Of a stretch of 44,774 nt of DNA, positions 14,552 through 20,933 are shown piece after piece; the stretch's first letter is position 1, and every line of letters begins with the position of its first letter. This DNA is from Candidatus Veblenbacteria bacterium (GTDB taxonomy: Bacteria; Patescibacteriota; Patescibacteriia; Veblenbacterales; UBA10138). Position numbers and translations under genes: made by a program. The stretch covers positions 1 through 44,774 of the forward strand of contig JAUYKG010000004.1 of NCBI GenBank assembly GCA_030700105.1. Reading direction: 5' to 3'. Under the pieces are notes generated by a model, which had not been told where the DNA came from, did not search any database, and saw nothing but the letters and a program-made list of their open reading frames with translations.

Positions 14552-15004
14552 CTAGTGCTGGTGATTTTTAAATTCTCTGGCGCAACCCGTACCGCAAAAG
14601 TAGTACGTGCGCTTACCAACCTTGACATGGCCGGCGGCTGATACGGGTGTTAAGCGCATGCCGCACATCGGATCCTTCACCACGGTGAGTAGGGCTGTCG
14701 CGCGGGCGGCAGCGCCGCCCATGTTCTGAATTAATACCTCACGTATCGCGTCCGAAGCGCGCATGAAATTCGGGTGTGCCAAACGGTAGTACATCGCCTT
14801 CCCATTCCGCTCTGCTCGCACCACTCCGAACTTCCGCAACACCATAAGGTGTTGCGATAGGTTGGCCTGCCTAAGCCCCAACATACGCTCCATATCGGAA
14901 ACGGTTAGCCGCCCCTGGCGTAGTAGGTGAATAACCTCCAAACGCTTGGAGTTGGCTAGAGCTTTAAGTAACCCGGCATGCTTGCGGAAAACGACTTGAT
15001 ACAT
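14552..15004 (-). CDS. ArsR-family repressor with C-terminal YHS metal-binding domain
   Basis: About 150 residues. The N-terminal part is an ArsR winged helix (LLKALANSKRLEVIHLL, recognition helix near LRQANLSQHLMVLR, wing NGKAMYYRL). The C-terminal 45 residues form a YHS/TRASH-type domain: VKDPMCGMRL then YYFCGTGCAREFKNH, with Cys in pairs suited to Cu, Hg or other soft metals. It probably senses metal with the YHS part and releases DNA. I use the ATG at 15004; a TTG at 15010 is also in frame. Its own promoter carries the TATTC-N8-GAATA dyad over the -10, the same as at 20870, so it likely controls both operons. Confidence 0.93.
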   Translation of the reverse strand: MYQVVFRKHAGLLKALANSKRLEVIHLLRQGRLTVSDMERMLGLRQANLSQHLMVLRKFGVVRAERNGKAMYYRLAHPNFMRASDAIREVLIQNMGGAAARATALLTVVKDPMCGMRLTPVSAAGHVKVGKRTYYFCGTGCAREFKNHQH

Positions 15005-15044
15005 ATTCAATCATCAGAATACATTGCCGAGCCGACAATGTCAA
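15004..15044 (-). promoter_or_regulatory. promoter and operator 1 of the copper regulon
   Basis: TTGACA (15039-15044), 17-nt spacer, TATTCT (15016-15021). The -10 is the first half of the dyad TATTC-N8-GAATA (15004-15021), so a bound dimer would cover the -10 and start point. The second half touches the ATG at 15004. An identical arrangement is at 20870-20910. Confidence 0.85.
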
Positions 15045-15135
15045 GACTTGGTCCAAATTAATACTCGTCTTTATCTCACGAAAGAGTTGAGTTGGGGTGG
15101 GAGGTACACGAACTAGGTCGCAACCACCCTATGTA

Positions 15136-15399
15136 TCAGCTGCCCAAGCACTGCTGATATTGATCTGGGTGATGGCTCATATGTTCGCGCCATTCCTCAT
15201 CCGTGTAACCAGCAGGTGTAGCGCATGGATTTGATGGATCCTCGGCCTGCTTCGCCTGGGTATAGTTGAGCGGCTGACCACCAAGTGTACCGAGAGTGTT
15301 CAAATTCCCCCAATTCTGCCACCCCTGGAGTACCCAGACTGTTCCAAGTACGAGCACCAAACTCAGAAGTGAGAATAATATTTTTTCAACCTTTGACAT
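15136..15399 (-). CDS. small membrane-anchored protein with HMSHHPDQYQQC motif
   Basis: An 87-residue protein: one N-terminal TM helix (about 6-25) and a short outside tail. The tail carries NPCATPAGYTDEEWREHMSHHPDQYQQC, with two Cys, three His and a Met close together; I recognise the GYTDEEWREHMSHHP pattern as a small family seen near metal-resistance genes, without assigned function. The cluster of soft ligands suggests metal binding outside the membrane. It is the last gene of the long operon, 5 nt after the tandem thioredoxin gene. Between its end and the arsR promoter (15045-15135) no clear terminator is seen. Confidence 0.75.
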   Translation of the reverse strand: MSKVEKILFSLLSLVLVLGTVWVLQGWQNWGNLNTLGTLGGQPLNYTQAKQAEDPSNPCATPAGYTDEEWREHMSHHPDQYQQCLGS

Positions 15400-15404
15400 A
15401 TGAG

Positions 15405-16220
15405 TTAAGGAGATGATGTATTAGGTTGAGCTATTACCGCGCGCTGTAACTGTAGATCGTAGTAAGTACCCATCAACCTTACGCCATCACGCAGAATGTA
15501 CGTGCCGTCATCTTCCTTGCTACCCACCTGCGGCCATACTTCTTGTAACCCTGGGTAAACCCCTAGATCTCCTACTAAGATAATCGTAGGTAGGTAACGG
15601 ATCTTGTACTGCTGAATCAATTCTTGACCCTCAGAACTTTCAGCCGTTACTACCTTATCTTCTGTGACATTCACACCCAGGTTCTTAAGTGCTCCAGCGT
15701 TCCCCGTAACATCATAACAGCCACTGCAGTTTGAGCTAGCGAGGTAGGTAGCACGAAAGATCCCGCGTACCTTATCGCTGGTTACCTCATGGTAAGGGGC
15801 TGGCACAGCGTAGTTAAACTGGCTCTCACCCCGCGTACTGGTCTGCGTTAGGAATTGCTCAAGCCCGGAACTGCGTGAGGTTTCTCCACTTACCACTACT
15901 GCGGGGAAACGCTCCAACTTTTGCTCTGCTAAGTAGCGTTTACCCTCTTCTGTGGTACCGTCAATCTGTTTGATAGTACTAAATACCACCTGTTGCTTCT
16001 GCAATGCATCAAGGAAGGGCTGTGTACTGGTACAGGTGGGGCAGGTACCATCTGCTACCACAACCACGTCCAGCCGAGCGGGACGAACCGACTCTTGCTG
16101 CGTGCTCACACGTGCCACAACCGTAGGCACGTTATTTAGCAAAGTCGCCAACCGTACCCCCGCCAGTACAATAAGTCCGTCGAGCACTGCCACGAGAACT
16201 ACATTAGATAGCCACTTCAT
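15405..16220 (-). CDS. membrane-anchored tandem thioredoxin-like protein
   Basis: I start at MKWLSNVVL (16220), because the ORF-track extension overlaps the upstream gene and precedes the TM helix. Residues about 5-25 are a TM anchor. Two thioredoxin-like domains follow outside: the first with ADGTCPTCTSTQPFLDALQ and a cis-Pro-type FPAVVVSG, the second with SSNCSGCYDVTG and YLPTIILVG. Both keep a CxxC and a cis-Pro candidate, so both could be redox-active. The gene is in the same operon as ccdA, which would pass electrons from the cytoplasm; a reductive thiol relay is therefore likely. Eleven nt separate it from the upstream stop. Confidence 0.85.
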   Translation of the reverse strand: MKWLSNVVLVAVLDGLIVLAGVRLATLLNNVPTVVARVSTQQESVRPARLDVVVVADGTCPTCTSTQPFLDALQKQQVVFSTIKQIDGTTEEGKRYLAEQKLERFPAVVVSGETSRSSGLEQFLTQTSTRGESQFNYAVPAPYHEVTSDKVRGIFRATYLASSNCSGCYDVTGNAGALKNLGVNVTEDKVVTAESSEGQELIQQYKIRYLPTIILVGDLGVYPGLQEVWPQVGSKEDDGTYILRDGVRLMGTYYDLQLQRAVIAQPNTSSP

Positions 16221-16231
16221 ACACGGCGTGT

Positions 16232-16543
16232 TTAACAACCACCCACCTGGGATGGCAGCTCTGTTCCGCCTGAGACTGGCGCTGGGGCGGCGACGGCAGT
16301 GGGAGCACCCGCAGCTGGTAGTGTCTGCCAAGTGCCCAAAGCCTGGTGGAGGCGTGTAAGTTCAATGGTTTCAAACACCGATATAACCAAGAGCATGGCG
16401 AGCGCAGATACGACGAGCGTCTGGCGGTTTACCTTAAATGAGATTACGCCGCTCTCGGCAGGTACCGAGATACTAACTTCTGATTCAACTGAGACCTCTG
16501 GCTGTGGCGTTTGGTCTTCGTGAGTATGGTGATGAGTAATCAT
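16232..16543 (-). CDS. single-pass membrane protein with His-rich N-terminus and LPSQVGGC tail
   Basis: This 103-residue protein starts with MITHHHTHEDQ, likely metal-binding in the cytoplasm, followed by an acidic/Ser region, a TM helix (about 43-62), and an outside Ala/Pro-rich segment that ends in LPSQVGGC-stop. The last eight residues are identical to those of the next upstream protein (16582-17223), although the bodies are unrelated and the codons differ at several third positions. This points to selection on the tail. The C-terminal Cys is outside the membrane if the N-terminus is inside. The family is not recognised. Confidence 0.7.
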   Translation of the reverse strand: MITHHHTHEDQTPQPEVSVESEVSISVPAESGVISFKVNRQTLVVSALAMLLVISVFETIELTRLHQALGTWQTLPAAGAPTAVAAPAPVSGGTELPSQVGGC

Positions 16544-16581
16544 AGGTTTGGTAAATTTAGAGAAAAAGAATTAAGGAATTA

Positions 16582-17223
16582 CTAGCAACCACCTACCTGG
16601 GACGGGAGCGAACCTGATGCGCTGGCAGGCTGAGCGGAAACCGAGCCGCCCTTCTGCGCCGTAGGACCAGGGAAGAAGGCAGCTTTCCATCTATTCACCT
16701 CGCTGAGTATTTCAACATCGGTCATCTCGGGGTACTGCTGTAATAAATAGAGAGCTACCCCTCGCATGGCAGCTGAGTGTGCACAGCCACAAGCGGGTTT
16801 ACCATCTGGAAACACCAGCGTTGTCGCACCGCAGCAAAACTCACAGGAAGTCTGGCTAGCGATAGAAATGTAGCGCTGCTGGAGATCACCAGTTAAGGTG
16901 ATCGCTCCGGAACCACGGTCAAAGTTCTCTAAGATGGGCATGGCGGCGGCGGCATCATCGAAATTCACCCCGAGTTCTGCACCGTAGCGTTCTGGCATAC
17001 CGTGGGGAAGCATATCCGCACCAGCGGTAGTGCTCCCACTATAAGGTGATGCCACAGCGGTCGAACTACTATTTCCCGCGGCTACCGCCGCAGCTGGTAA
17101 TAAATTATGCATTGCTACCATGTGCCATTGATTCAGCAAGAGTAACCCACCGGCCACGAGCAAGAGGATTAGCTCCAGGCTCCGACCAACTGTGTGCTGT
17201 AATAAAGAATATTTCATGGACAT
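16582..17223 (-). CDS. membrane-anchored Cys-rich protein with CCG/CGCAHS motifs and LPSQVGGC tail
   Basis: A 213-residue protein with one N-terminal TM helix (about 14-32), a Ser/Thr/Ala-rich linker, then a compact domain: TSCEFCCGATTLVF, PACGCAHSAAMRGVALYLL and MTDVEILSEVNRWKAAFFPG. Seven Cys and a His lie within about 40 residues, as in a metal centre or a multi-disulfide site. I recognise the CCG...CGCAHSAAMRG arrangement as conserved in uncharacterised proteins, without known activity. A flexible Ser/Ala/Gly linker ends with LPSQVGGC. It is encoded mid-operon with ccdA and thioredoxin genes, so its Cys may be their substrate. Confidence 0.8.
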   Translation of the reverse strand: MSMKYSLLQHTVGRSLELILLLVAGGLLLLNQWHMVAMHNLLPAAAVAAGNSSSTAVASPYSGSTTAGADMLPHGMPERYGAELGVNFDDAAAAMPILENFDRGSGAITLTGDLQQRYISIASQTSCEFCCGATTLVFPDGKPACGCAHSAAMRGVALYLLQQYPEMTDVEILSEVNRWKAAFFPGPTAQKGGSVSAQPASASGSLPSQVGGC

Positions 17224-17247
17224 AAGTAAGGTAATTAACGATTAGAA

Positions 17248-17775
17248 TTACTCATTGCAGCAATCGACCAGTTTGCTGACAATGTCTTCTTTACTCCAAG
17301 GTATCGCTGTTTTACCAGCGTCATGGATATTGAGCTGCTGTACACCGACCTTTTTTACACCTGATAGATCAATGAGTTTCAAGCGCAAAGCCCAGAACAG
17401 CGAGTACACTTCATAAGCTCTATCGAACATGAGTTTAGCCTCGTCGGTTTTGCCATCCGAATGTAATTTGGTGCCAACCTCCATGAGGCGCATAGTGGCG
17501 GCCAAGAGGTGCTTGGCTATGCACCAGGTTTCGCCCTCATTTTGGGGCACCATGCGCGCCAAAAGTGATTTTCTGATTTCCCTGGTTTGACTAAGCAGAT
17601 CAAGGTAAGTTGGCTTATTTGTTTTCTGTGCCGTAAAGAAGAAATGCTCCTCCAGGCTCACCAGGTTCATGATAGCCAGGCTGAGGTCTTCTTCTGTAGA
17701 TAGATCTACGGTGCCAGAAGCTTTCAGTTTGTTAACTTTTTTGATTAGTTCGCTTTGATTAATAATAGTAGTCAT
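17248..17775 (-). CDS. cytoplasmic helical protein, function unknown
   Basis: Starting at MTTIINQSEL (17775, 5 nt after the ccdA stop), this 175-residue protein has no signal or TM segment. It is predicted to be mostly alpha-helical: LATIMNLVSLEEHFFFTAQK, a segment with ETWCIAKHLLAATMRL, and an amphipathic helix around TDEAKLMFDRAYEVYSLFWALR. A Cys and a His one turn apart (CIAKH) and the C-terminal DCCNE could bind metal. It is the only clearly soluble cytoplasmic protein in an operon of membrane proteins. A partner or cytoplasmic metal carrier role is a guess. Confidence 0.72.
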   Translation of the reverse strand: MTTIINQSELIKKVNKLKASGTVDLSTEEDLSLAIMNLVSLEEHFFFTAQKTNKPTYLDLLSQTREIRKSLLARMVPQNEGETWCIAKHLLAATMRLMEVGTKLHSDGKTDEAKLMFDRAYEVYSLFWALRLKLIDLSGVKKVGVQQLNIHDAGKTAIPWSKEDIVSKLVDCCNE

Positions 17776-17780
17776 AAGTT

Positions 17781-18569
17781 CTACATATAAAAGATAAACA
17801 GACCAAGCAGTACGGTAATTACTCCGCCCCATAGCCTGACCGCATTAAGATTATCTTGTTTCCAAGCCTGCAGTTTTTCCAGCACTGTACGCTGGCCAGC
17901 GAGCAGCAATACAACCACCAAGGGCGACACAAACAGTAAGTTGTACCACAGGAGGTAACCGATTCCGCGCAACTTAGTTTGAGCATCATGGAGCAATCCC
18001 AACACCATGAGGTACGGTCCGCCGGTGCATGGGAACTCGCACAAGCCTACGAGAATCCCGAGGAGGAATACGGCTGGAATCGACGTTTTATGCATCAGTT
18101 CGGCTATCTTGCTGTGGGCCGCACGCGGGATTTGGAGCTTCAATGGAAAGGCTGGGAAAAAGTAGTTAATCAGGTTAATGACGCCTAGACCGATGAGTAA
18201 CAGCGCGCCGAGCCTGCCCATGAAGTGCGGGGTATTGAAGAGGTGGAGAGCCTGTAGGATCCCCAAACCAATAGCAAGGTAAGCCGCGAAGATACCGAAC
18301 AAGTAGGTAGCGCCAATCTGCAGAATACGTACGCGGCTAAAGGTACCTAGGGAAAACAAGAAGGCTATGGTGAGAAGTAGGATGGAGAAGGCACACGGAT
18401 TGATGCTATCAATGAGCGCGGCCAACGAGACCAGGGGAAATAGCTTTGTTCCGCCGGCTGATAGGTTCCAAATAACGGCCGTAGCGCTGCTGGAAGACTT
18501 AAGGAACAGCAGAATGGCGAAGACGACGAGCGCGAGGGCTATGAATAGTGTGAGCTTTCGGTACTTCAT
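17781..18569 (-). CDS. ccdA: CcdA/DsbD-type transmembrane thiol-reductant transporter
   Basis: I start at MKYRKLTLF (18569), 4 nt after the DUF1573 stop; the ORF-track start adds 40 basic residues from the upstream gene. The 262-residue protein has an N-terminal TM helix and then the six-helix CcdA core: SINPCAFS in the first core helix and CEFPCTGGPYL in the fourth, giving the two redox Cys (PCA and FPC) that carry electrons across the membrane, with TYLFGIFAAYLAIGLG and LLWYNLLFVSPL between. It likely reduces outside proteins such as the tandem thioredoxin encoded four genes later. Confidence 0.92.
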   Translation of the reverse strand: MKYRKLTLFIALALVVFAILLFLKSSSSATAVIWNLSAGGTKLFPLVSLAALIDSINPCAFSILLLTIAFLFSLGTFSRVRILQIGATYLFGIFAAYLAIGLGILQALHLFNTPHFMGRLGALLLIGLGVINLINYFFPAFPLKLQIPRAAHSKIAELMHKTSIPAVFLLGILVGLCEFPCTGGPYLMVLGLLHDAQTKLRGIGYLLWYNLLFVSPLVVVLLLAGQRTVLEKLQAWKQDNLNAVRLWGGVITVLLGLFIFYM

Positions 18570-18573
18570 ACCG

Positions 18574-19110
18574 CTACGGCGTAACCTGGGCTTTAATTTC
18601 GAAGACGAGCTTCTTGTCGTCCGTTGTTTCCACGAACACGTTGCGGGCGATAGACCCGACTCCCGCTGGGCCATGAGCCGCCGGGTCAAACGTTACTTCG
18701 ACTTGCGCTTCTTGGCCGGCAGCTAGCTCCTCGCTGATGGTTGGAATGGGACCCCCGTGGCCCTCCATACTGAACGGGCCAACACGCCTATCCCCCAAGA
18801 CCAACGTAGCGCTCGTGCACATACACGAGGTGTAGAACTTACGCACGGTGATAGAGGCTGGCGTAGAGTTATTGATCTTGAAGAATTTAGTTACTTTACC
18901 ATTCGCCATAGAGATGGTGCCAAAATCATACGACATCTCCGGCGCTACTAAGGCGCTGTCCGAAACTGTGGACTTCTGGCTTTGGGCAGAGGGTGGCGAA
19001 AAGGCTATAACCGCGCCCACTGCCAGGAGCATAACAGCGACTACGCCAACAACCATCCACGTTGTGCTCCTGTAATTACTCGCTGAGCGATGATGTGATC
19101 GATGCGTCAT
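18574..19110 (-). CDS. membrane-anchored DUF1573 (Ig-like) protein
   Basis: A 178-residue protein with a His/Arg-rich N-terminus, a TM anchor (about 18-38) and an outside DUF1573/ASPM-SPD-2-Hydin-type Ig-like domain: SYDFGTISMANGKVTKFFKINN, SITVRKFYTSCMCTSA, a Met/His-containing loop (FSMEGHGGP), and GQEAQVEVTFDPAAHGP. The conserved SCxC (SCMCTSA) is the family's typical 'SCGCT' site. Such domains are often encoded with cytochrome or disulfide biogenesis genes. It lies directly upstream of ccdA, and a terminator-like hairpin separates it from the gene before it. Confidence 0.88.
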   Translation of the reverse strand: MTHRSHHRSASNYRSTTWMVVGVVAVMLLAVGAVIAFSPPSAQSQKSTVSDSALVAPEMSYDFGTISMANGKVTKFFKINNSTPASITVRKFYTSCMCTSATLVLGDRRVGPFSMEGHGGPIPTISEELAAGQEAQVEVTFDPAAHGPAGVGSIARNVFVETTDDKKLVFEIKAQVTP

Positions 19111-19130
19111 AGGTTATTCTAATAAATACT

Positions 19131-19155
19131 AAAAAGCACCACCGTATCGTGGCGC
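19131..19155 (-). terminator. internal terminator or attenuator within the long operon
   Basis: On the minus strand GCGCCAC pairs with GTGGTGC (loop GATACG) and is followed by TTTTTAG. It would reduce transcription from the first four genes into the DUF1573-ccdA part. TAGAAT lies just before the 19110 start and could restart transcription. Confidence 0.6.
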
Positions 19156-19190
19156 TGCGGGAACCTATGCCTCAAGCTAGGTACAGTAAC

Positions 19191-19661
19191 CTAGGTAATC
19201 GATACAGGTAAAACCCTCAGCACCACTAGGCCAATTGGTGCTGGGTCGCGCTTCTCATGAAGTATGAGCCACTGCCCTATCTTCTCGGGTAAAACATAAA
19301 GATGAGCCATGAACTTCTGCAATCGCAAACGGAGCCGGGACAGCGCATCAGGCTCGCTTCCTCTCCACTTAAACCTAAACCATAGTACGACCGCTACAAC
19401 GAGAAAGAGGAGTAACTGGCTAACGTACGTTGGAACGGCTTGTGAAATCGCCTGGAGTACTCCCATATGAACACGCAAGCACTCTGTAATATCAGCCAGA
19501 GCCAAGCAGGGCGGCGCGGCGGCGCTTAAGCCAACACAACCATGTCGTTCCGTAGTATTGTGGCCCATGTACCAGATACTTACTAAGCCAACGCCCAATA
19601 GCCCAACTAGGAGGACGATACCGATAATCGGCTTAAGCTTTGAAAAAACTCGTACGCTCAT
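19191..19661 (-). CDS. membrane protein with Cys/His-containing outside loop
   Basis: A 156-residue protein with two TM helices: about 11-31 and 77-96. Between them is an outside loop of about 45 residues with GHNTTERHGCVGLSAAAPPC and ITECLRVHMG, holding three Cys and several His. A cytoplasmic basic helix follows (RLRLRLQKFMAHLY). The topology puts the Cys/His on the cell-envelope side. The family is not recognised; the operon context suggests metal or thiol chemistry. The start is 12 nt after the previous stop. Confidence 0.7.
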   Translation of the reverse strand: MSVRVFSKLKPIIGIVLLVGLLGVGLVSIWYMGHNTTERHGCVGLSAAAPPCLALADITECLRVHMGVLQAISQAVPTYVSQLLLFLVVAVVLWFRFKWRGSEPDALSRLRLRLQKFMAHLYVLPEKIGQWLILHEKRDPAPIGLVVLRVLPVSIT

Positions 19662-19673
19662 ATAAATACCATA

Positions 19674-20153
19674 TCACACGGTAAGTAGCTGGCCATGATC
19701 TACATTCGGTACGTGTTTTCTGAAACTAGCAAGCTGACTCACGAGATAAATGATGCCAACAAGATTAAACAGTATGCCTACCCAAGACAGCTGACGCTGG
19801 TACTGGCCAATAAAACTAACGACACCAACAATCCCCAGCAGCGACGCCACATTCGCCAAGTAATGGGCGCAGCAAGCGATCATAGCGGCAGTGGAAGTAG
19901 TGCCTGAGGTTACTACCACCCTACCATTGGTGTGCTGGGCGGCTATTCGCTGTTTAAGATAAGCATAAAGACCAACTTGAATGCCAAAACCTGCCGCCAG
20001 ACTGACTACAAAGTACCAAGTGGAGATAAATTGACGCTCGACAAACGTCCACCCCGATACGGCAACCACCACCACTGCATAGATAGTAAGCAGGGCAGTT
20101 GCGGCCAACAGGCCTAACACAGTAGCAATTAAGATTTGTTTTTTGTAAGACAT
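19674..20153 (-). CDS. polytopic membrane protein with CCAHY motif
   Basis: A 159-residue protein with about four TM helices (near 8-32, 42-66, 88-115, 122-142). The third begins with MIACCAHYLANVASLLG: two adjacent Cys and a His inside or next to the membrane, which could be a metal-transfer or transport site. I recognise the CCAHY/CCAHH pattern as recurring in uncharacterised membrane proteins near copper genes, but no function is known to me. It sits third in the operon, between the His-rich and the Cys/His-loop membrane proteins. Confidence 0.72.
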   Translation of the reverse strand: MSYKKQILIATVLGLLAATALLTIYAVVVVAVSGWTFVERQFISTWYFVVSLAAGFGIQVGLYAYLKQRIAAQHTNGRVVVTSGTTSTAAMIACCAHYLANVASLLGIVGVVSFIGQYQRQLSWVGILFNLVGIIYLVSQLASFRKHVPNVDHGQLLTV

Positions 20154-20182
20154 GGCATTACCGTGCGAACGATAGGGTATTA

Positions 20183-20530
20183 CTAGCAGCAGCCGTGCTT
20201 ATGACCACCTTTCGTAGCGTCAGAATTTACCACAGGCTGCTGATTACTGGGATAAGCTTGACTGGCGGTAGAGGGAAACACTGGCTGATTGCCAGCCACA
20301 CCTGCGCCGGCGTTACCCTGATGCCCATAGCTACCGTGACCGCGCATAGCAAAAGCATGCATGCCTAACATGACCACCCCAGCGCCAAGTAGCCACCAAA
20401 CCGAATTATGACCCTCTCCTCCCCCACTGAACACCAAAAAAATAATGGGAACAAAACATGCCAGCATCATCATCCACATTATCTTGGAATCGTGACCGCC
20501 GGAACTAATGTTGTTGCCGTGATTGTGCAT
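20183..20530 (-). CDS. His-rich small membrane protein ending in GHKHGCC
   Basis: A 115-residue protein: His-rich N-terminus (MHNHGNNISSGGHDSK), two hydrophobic helices (about 17-35 and 43-60), MHAFAMRGHGSYGHQG, a low-complexity Ser/Gln/Pro linker, and a C-terminal GHKHGCC. The two ends with several His and a CC pair resemble metal chaperones that bind Cu, Ni or Zn. DUF2933-like small proteins have a similar first half. It is the second gene of the operon, 23 nt after the DUF5676-like gene. Confidence 0.75.
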   Translation of the reverse strand: MHNHGNNISSGGHDSKIMWMMMLACFVPIIFLVFSGGGEGHNSVWWLLGAGVVMLGMHAFAMRGHGSYGHQGNAGAGVAGNQPVFPSTASQAYPSNQQPVVNSDATKGGHKHGCC

Positions 20531-20553
20531 ATGAAAAATTTGAAGATGCCTGG

Positions 20554-20823
20554 CTACTGCTTTTCAGGCTTAATCAAGCTTGAGTTATGCATCCAAACCA
20601 TGTACGAACCGAACAACCACGCAAACACGAATACGTAGGAAGCGCCCAGGAACACGCTGCTGAGATTGATCCAGGTAAAACCTGGCAGCGTTTCCAAGAG
20701 GGCATGGTGGAGCTCAGTACCACGCGCACTCCGCCACGGCAGAAAACCGCCCAAAAGGCAGAGGACGTACAATACCTCACCACCAAGCACACACAACCAA
20801 CGGTATCGTTTAAGCAACAACAT
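20554..20823 (-). CDS. DUF5676-like two-helix membrane protein
   Basis: An 89-residue membrane protein with two hydrophobic helices joined by LPGFTWINLSSVFLGASYVFVFAWLFG, which matches the PGY-(x)n-G-x-x-YGF-(x)n-AWLYN pattern of DUF5676 proteins found with copper and mercury resistance genes. I place the start at ATG 20823 (MLLLKRYR). It is 2 nt after the stop of a 14-codon leader ORF, with no Shine-Dalgarno sequence, so translation may depend on ribosomes ending the leader. It is the first gene of the long operon controlled by operator 2. Confidence 0.75.
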   Translation of the reverse strand: MLLLKRYRWLCVLGGEVLYVLCLLGGFLPWRSARGTELHHALLETLPGFTWINLSSVFLGASYVFVFAWLFGSYMVWMHNSSLIKPEKQ

Positions 20824-20825
20824 AG

Positions 20826-20870
20826 TCAATCAAAATTAAGGGTTAACTTAGCAAATCTTTCTCTTAACAT
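20826..20870 (-). CDS. 14-codon leader ORF upstream of the long operon
   Basis: The ATG (20868-20870) lies at the same distance from the promoter as the arsR ATG at operator 1, 5 nt after the predicted start point, so it would be read as a near-leaderless message. The peptide is MLRERFAKLTLNFD and the TGA is followed by CT and then the ATG of the DUF5676-like gene. It may couple translation. It is not in the ORF track and could be a chance ORF. Confidence 0.45.
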   Translation of the reverse strand: MLRERFAKLTLNFD

Positions 20871-20910
20871 ATTCAATTATTAGAATATATTAATTCAAGC
20901 AGGCTGTCAA
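20870..20910 (-). promoter_or_regulatory. promoter and operator 2 of the copper regulon
   Basis: TTGACA (20905-20910), 17-nt spacer, TATTCT (20882-20887), with dyad TATTC-N8-GAATA (20870-20887) on the -10, the same design as operator 1 at 15004-15044. It drives the eleven-gene operon down to 15136. Confidence 0.85.
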
Positions 20911-20933
20911 GGGGCTATGAACGATTCCCCACC

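Noticed and set aside
19176-19193. CTAGGT/ACCTAG inverted repeat at the end of the 19191 gene
   Set aside because: Only 6-bp arms and partly coding; too weak to call an operator or terminator.
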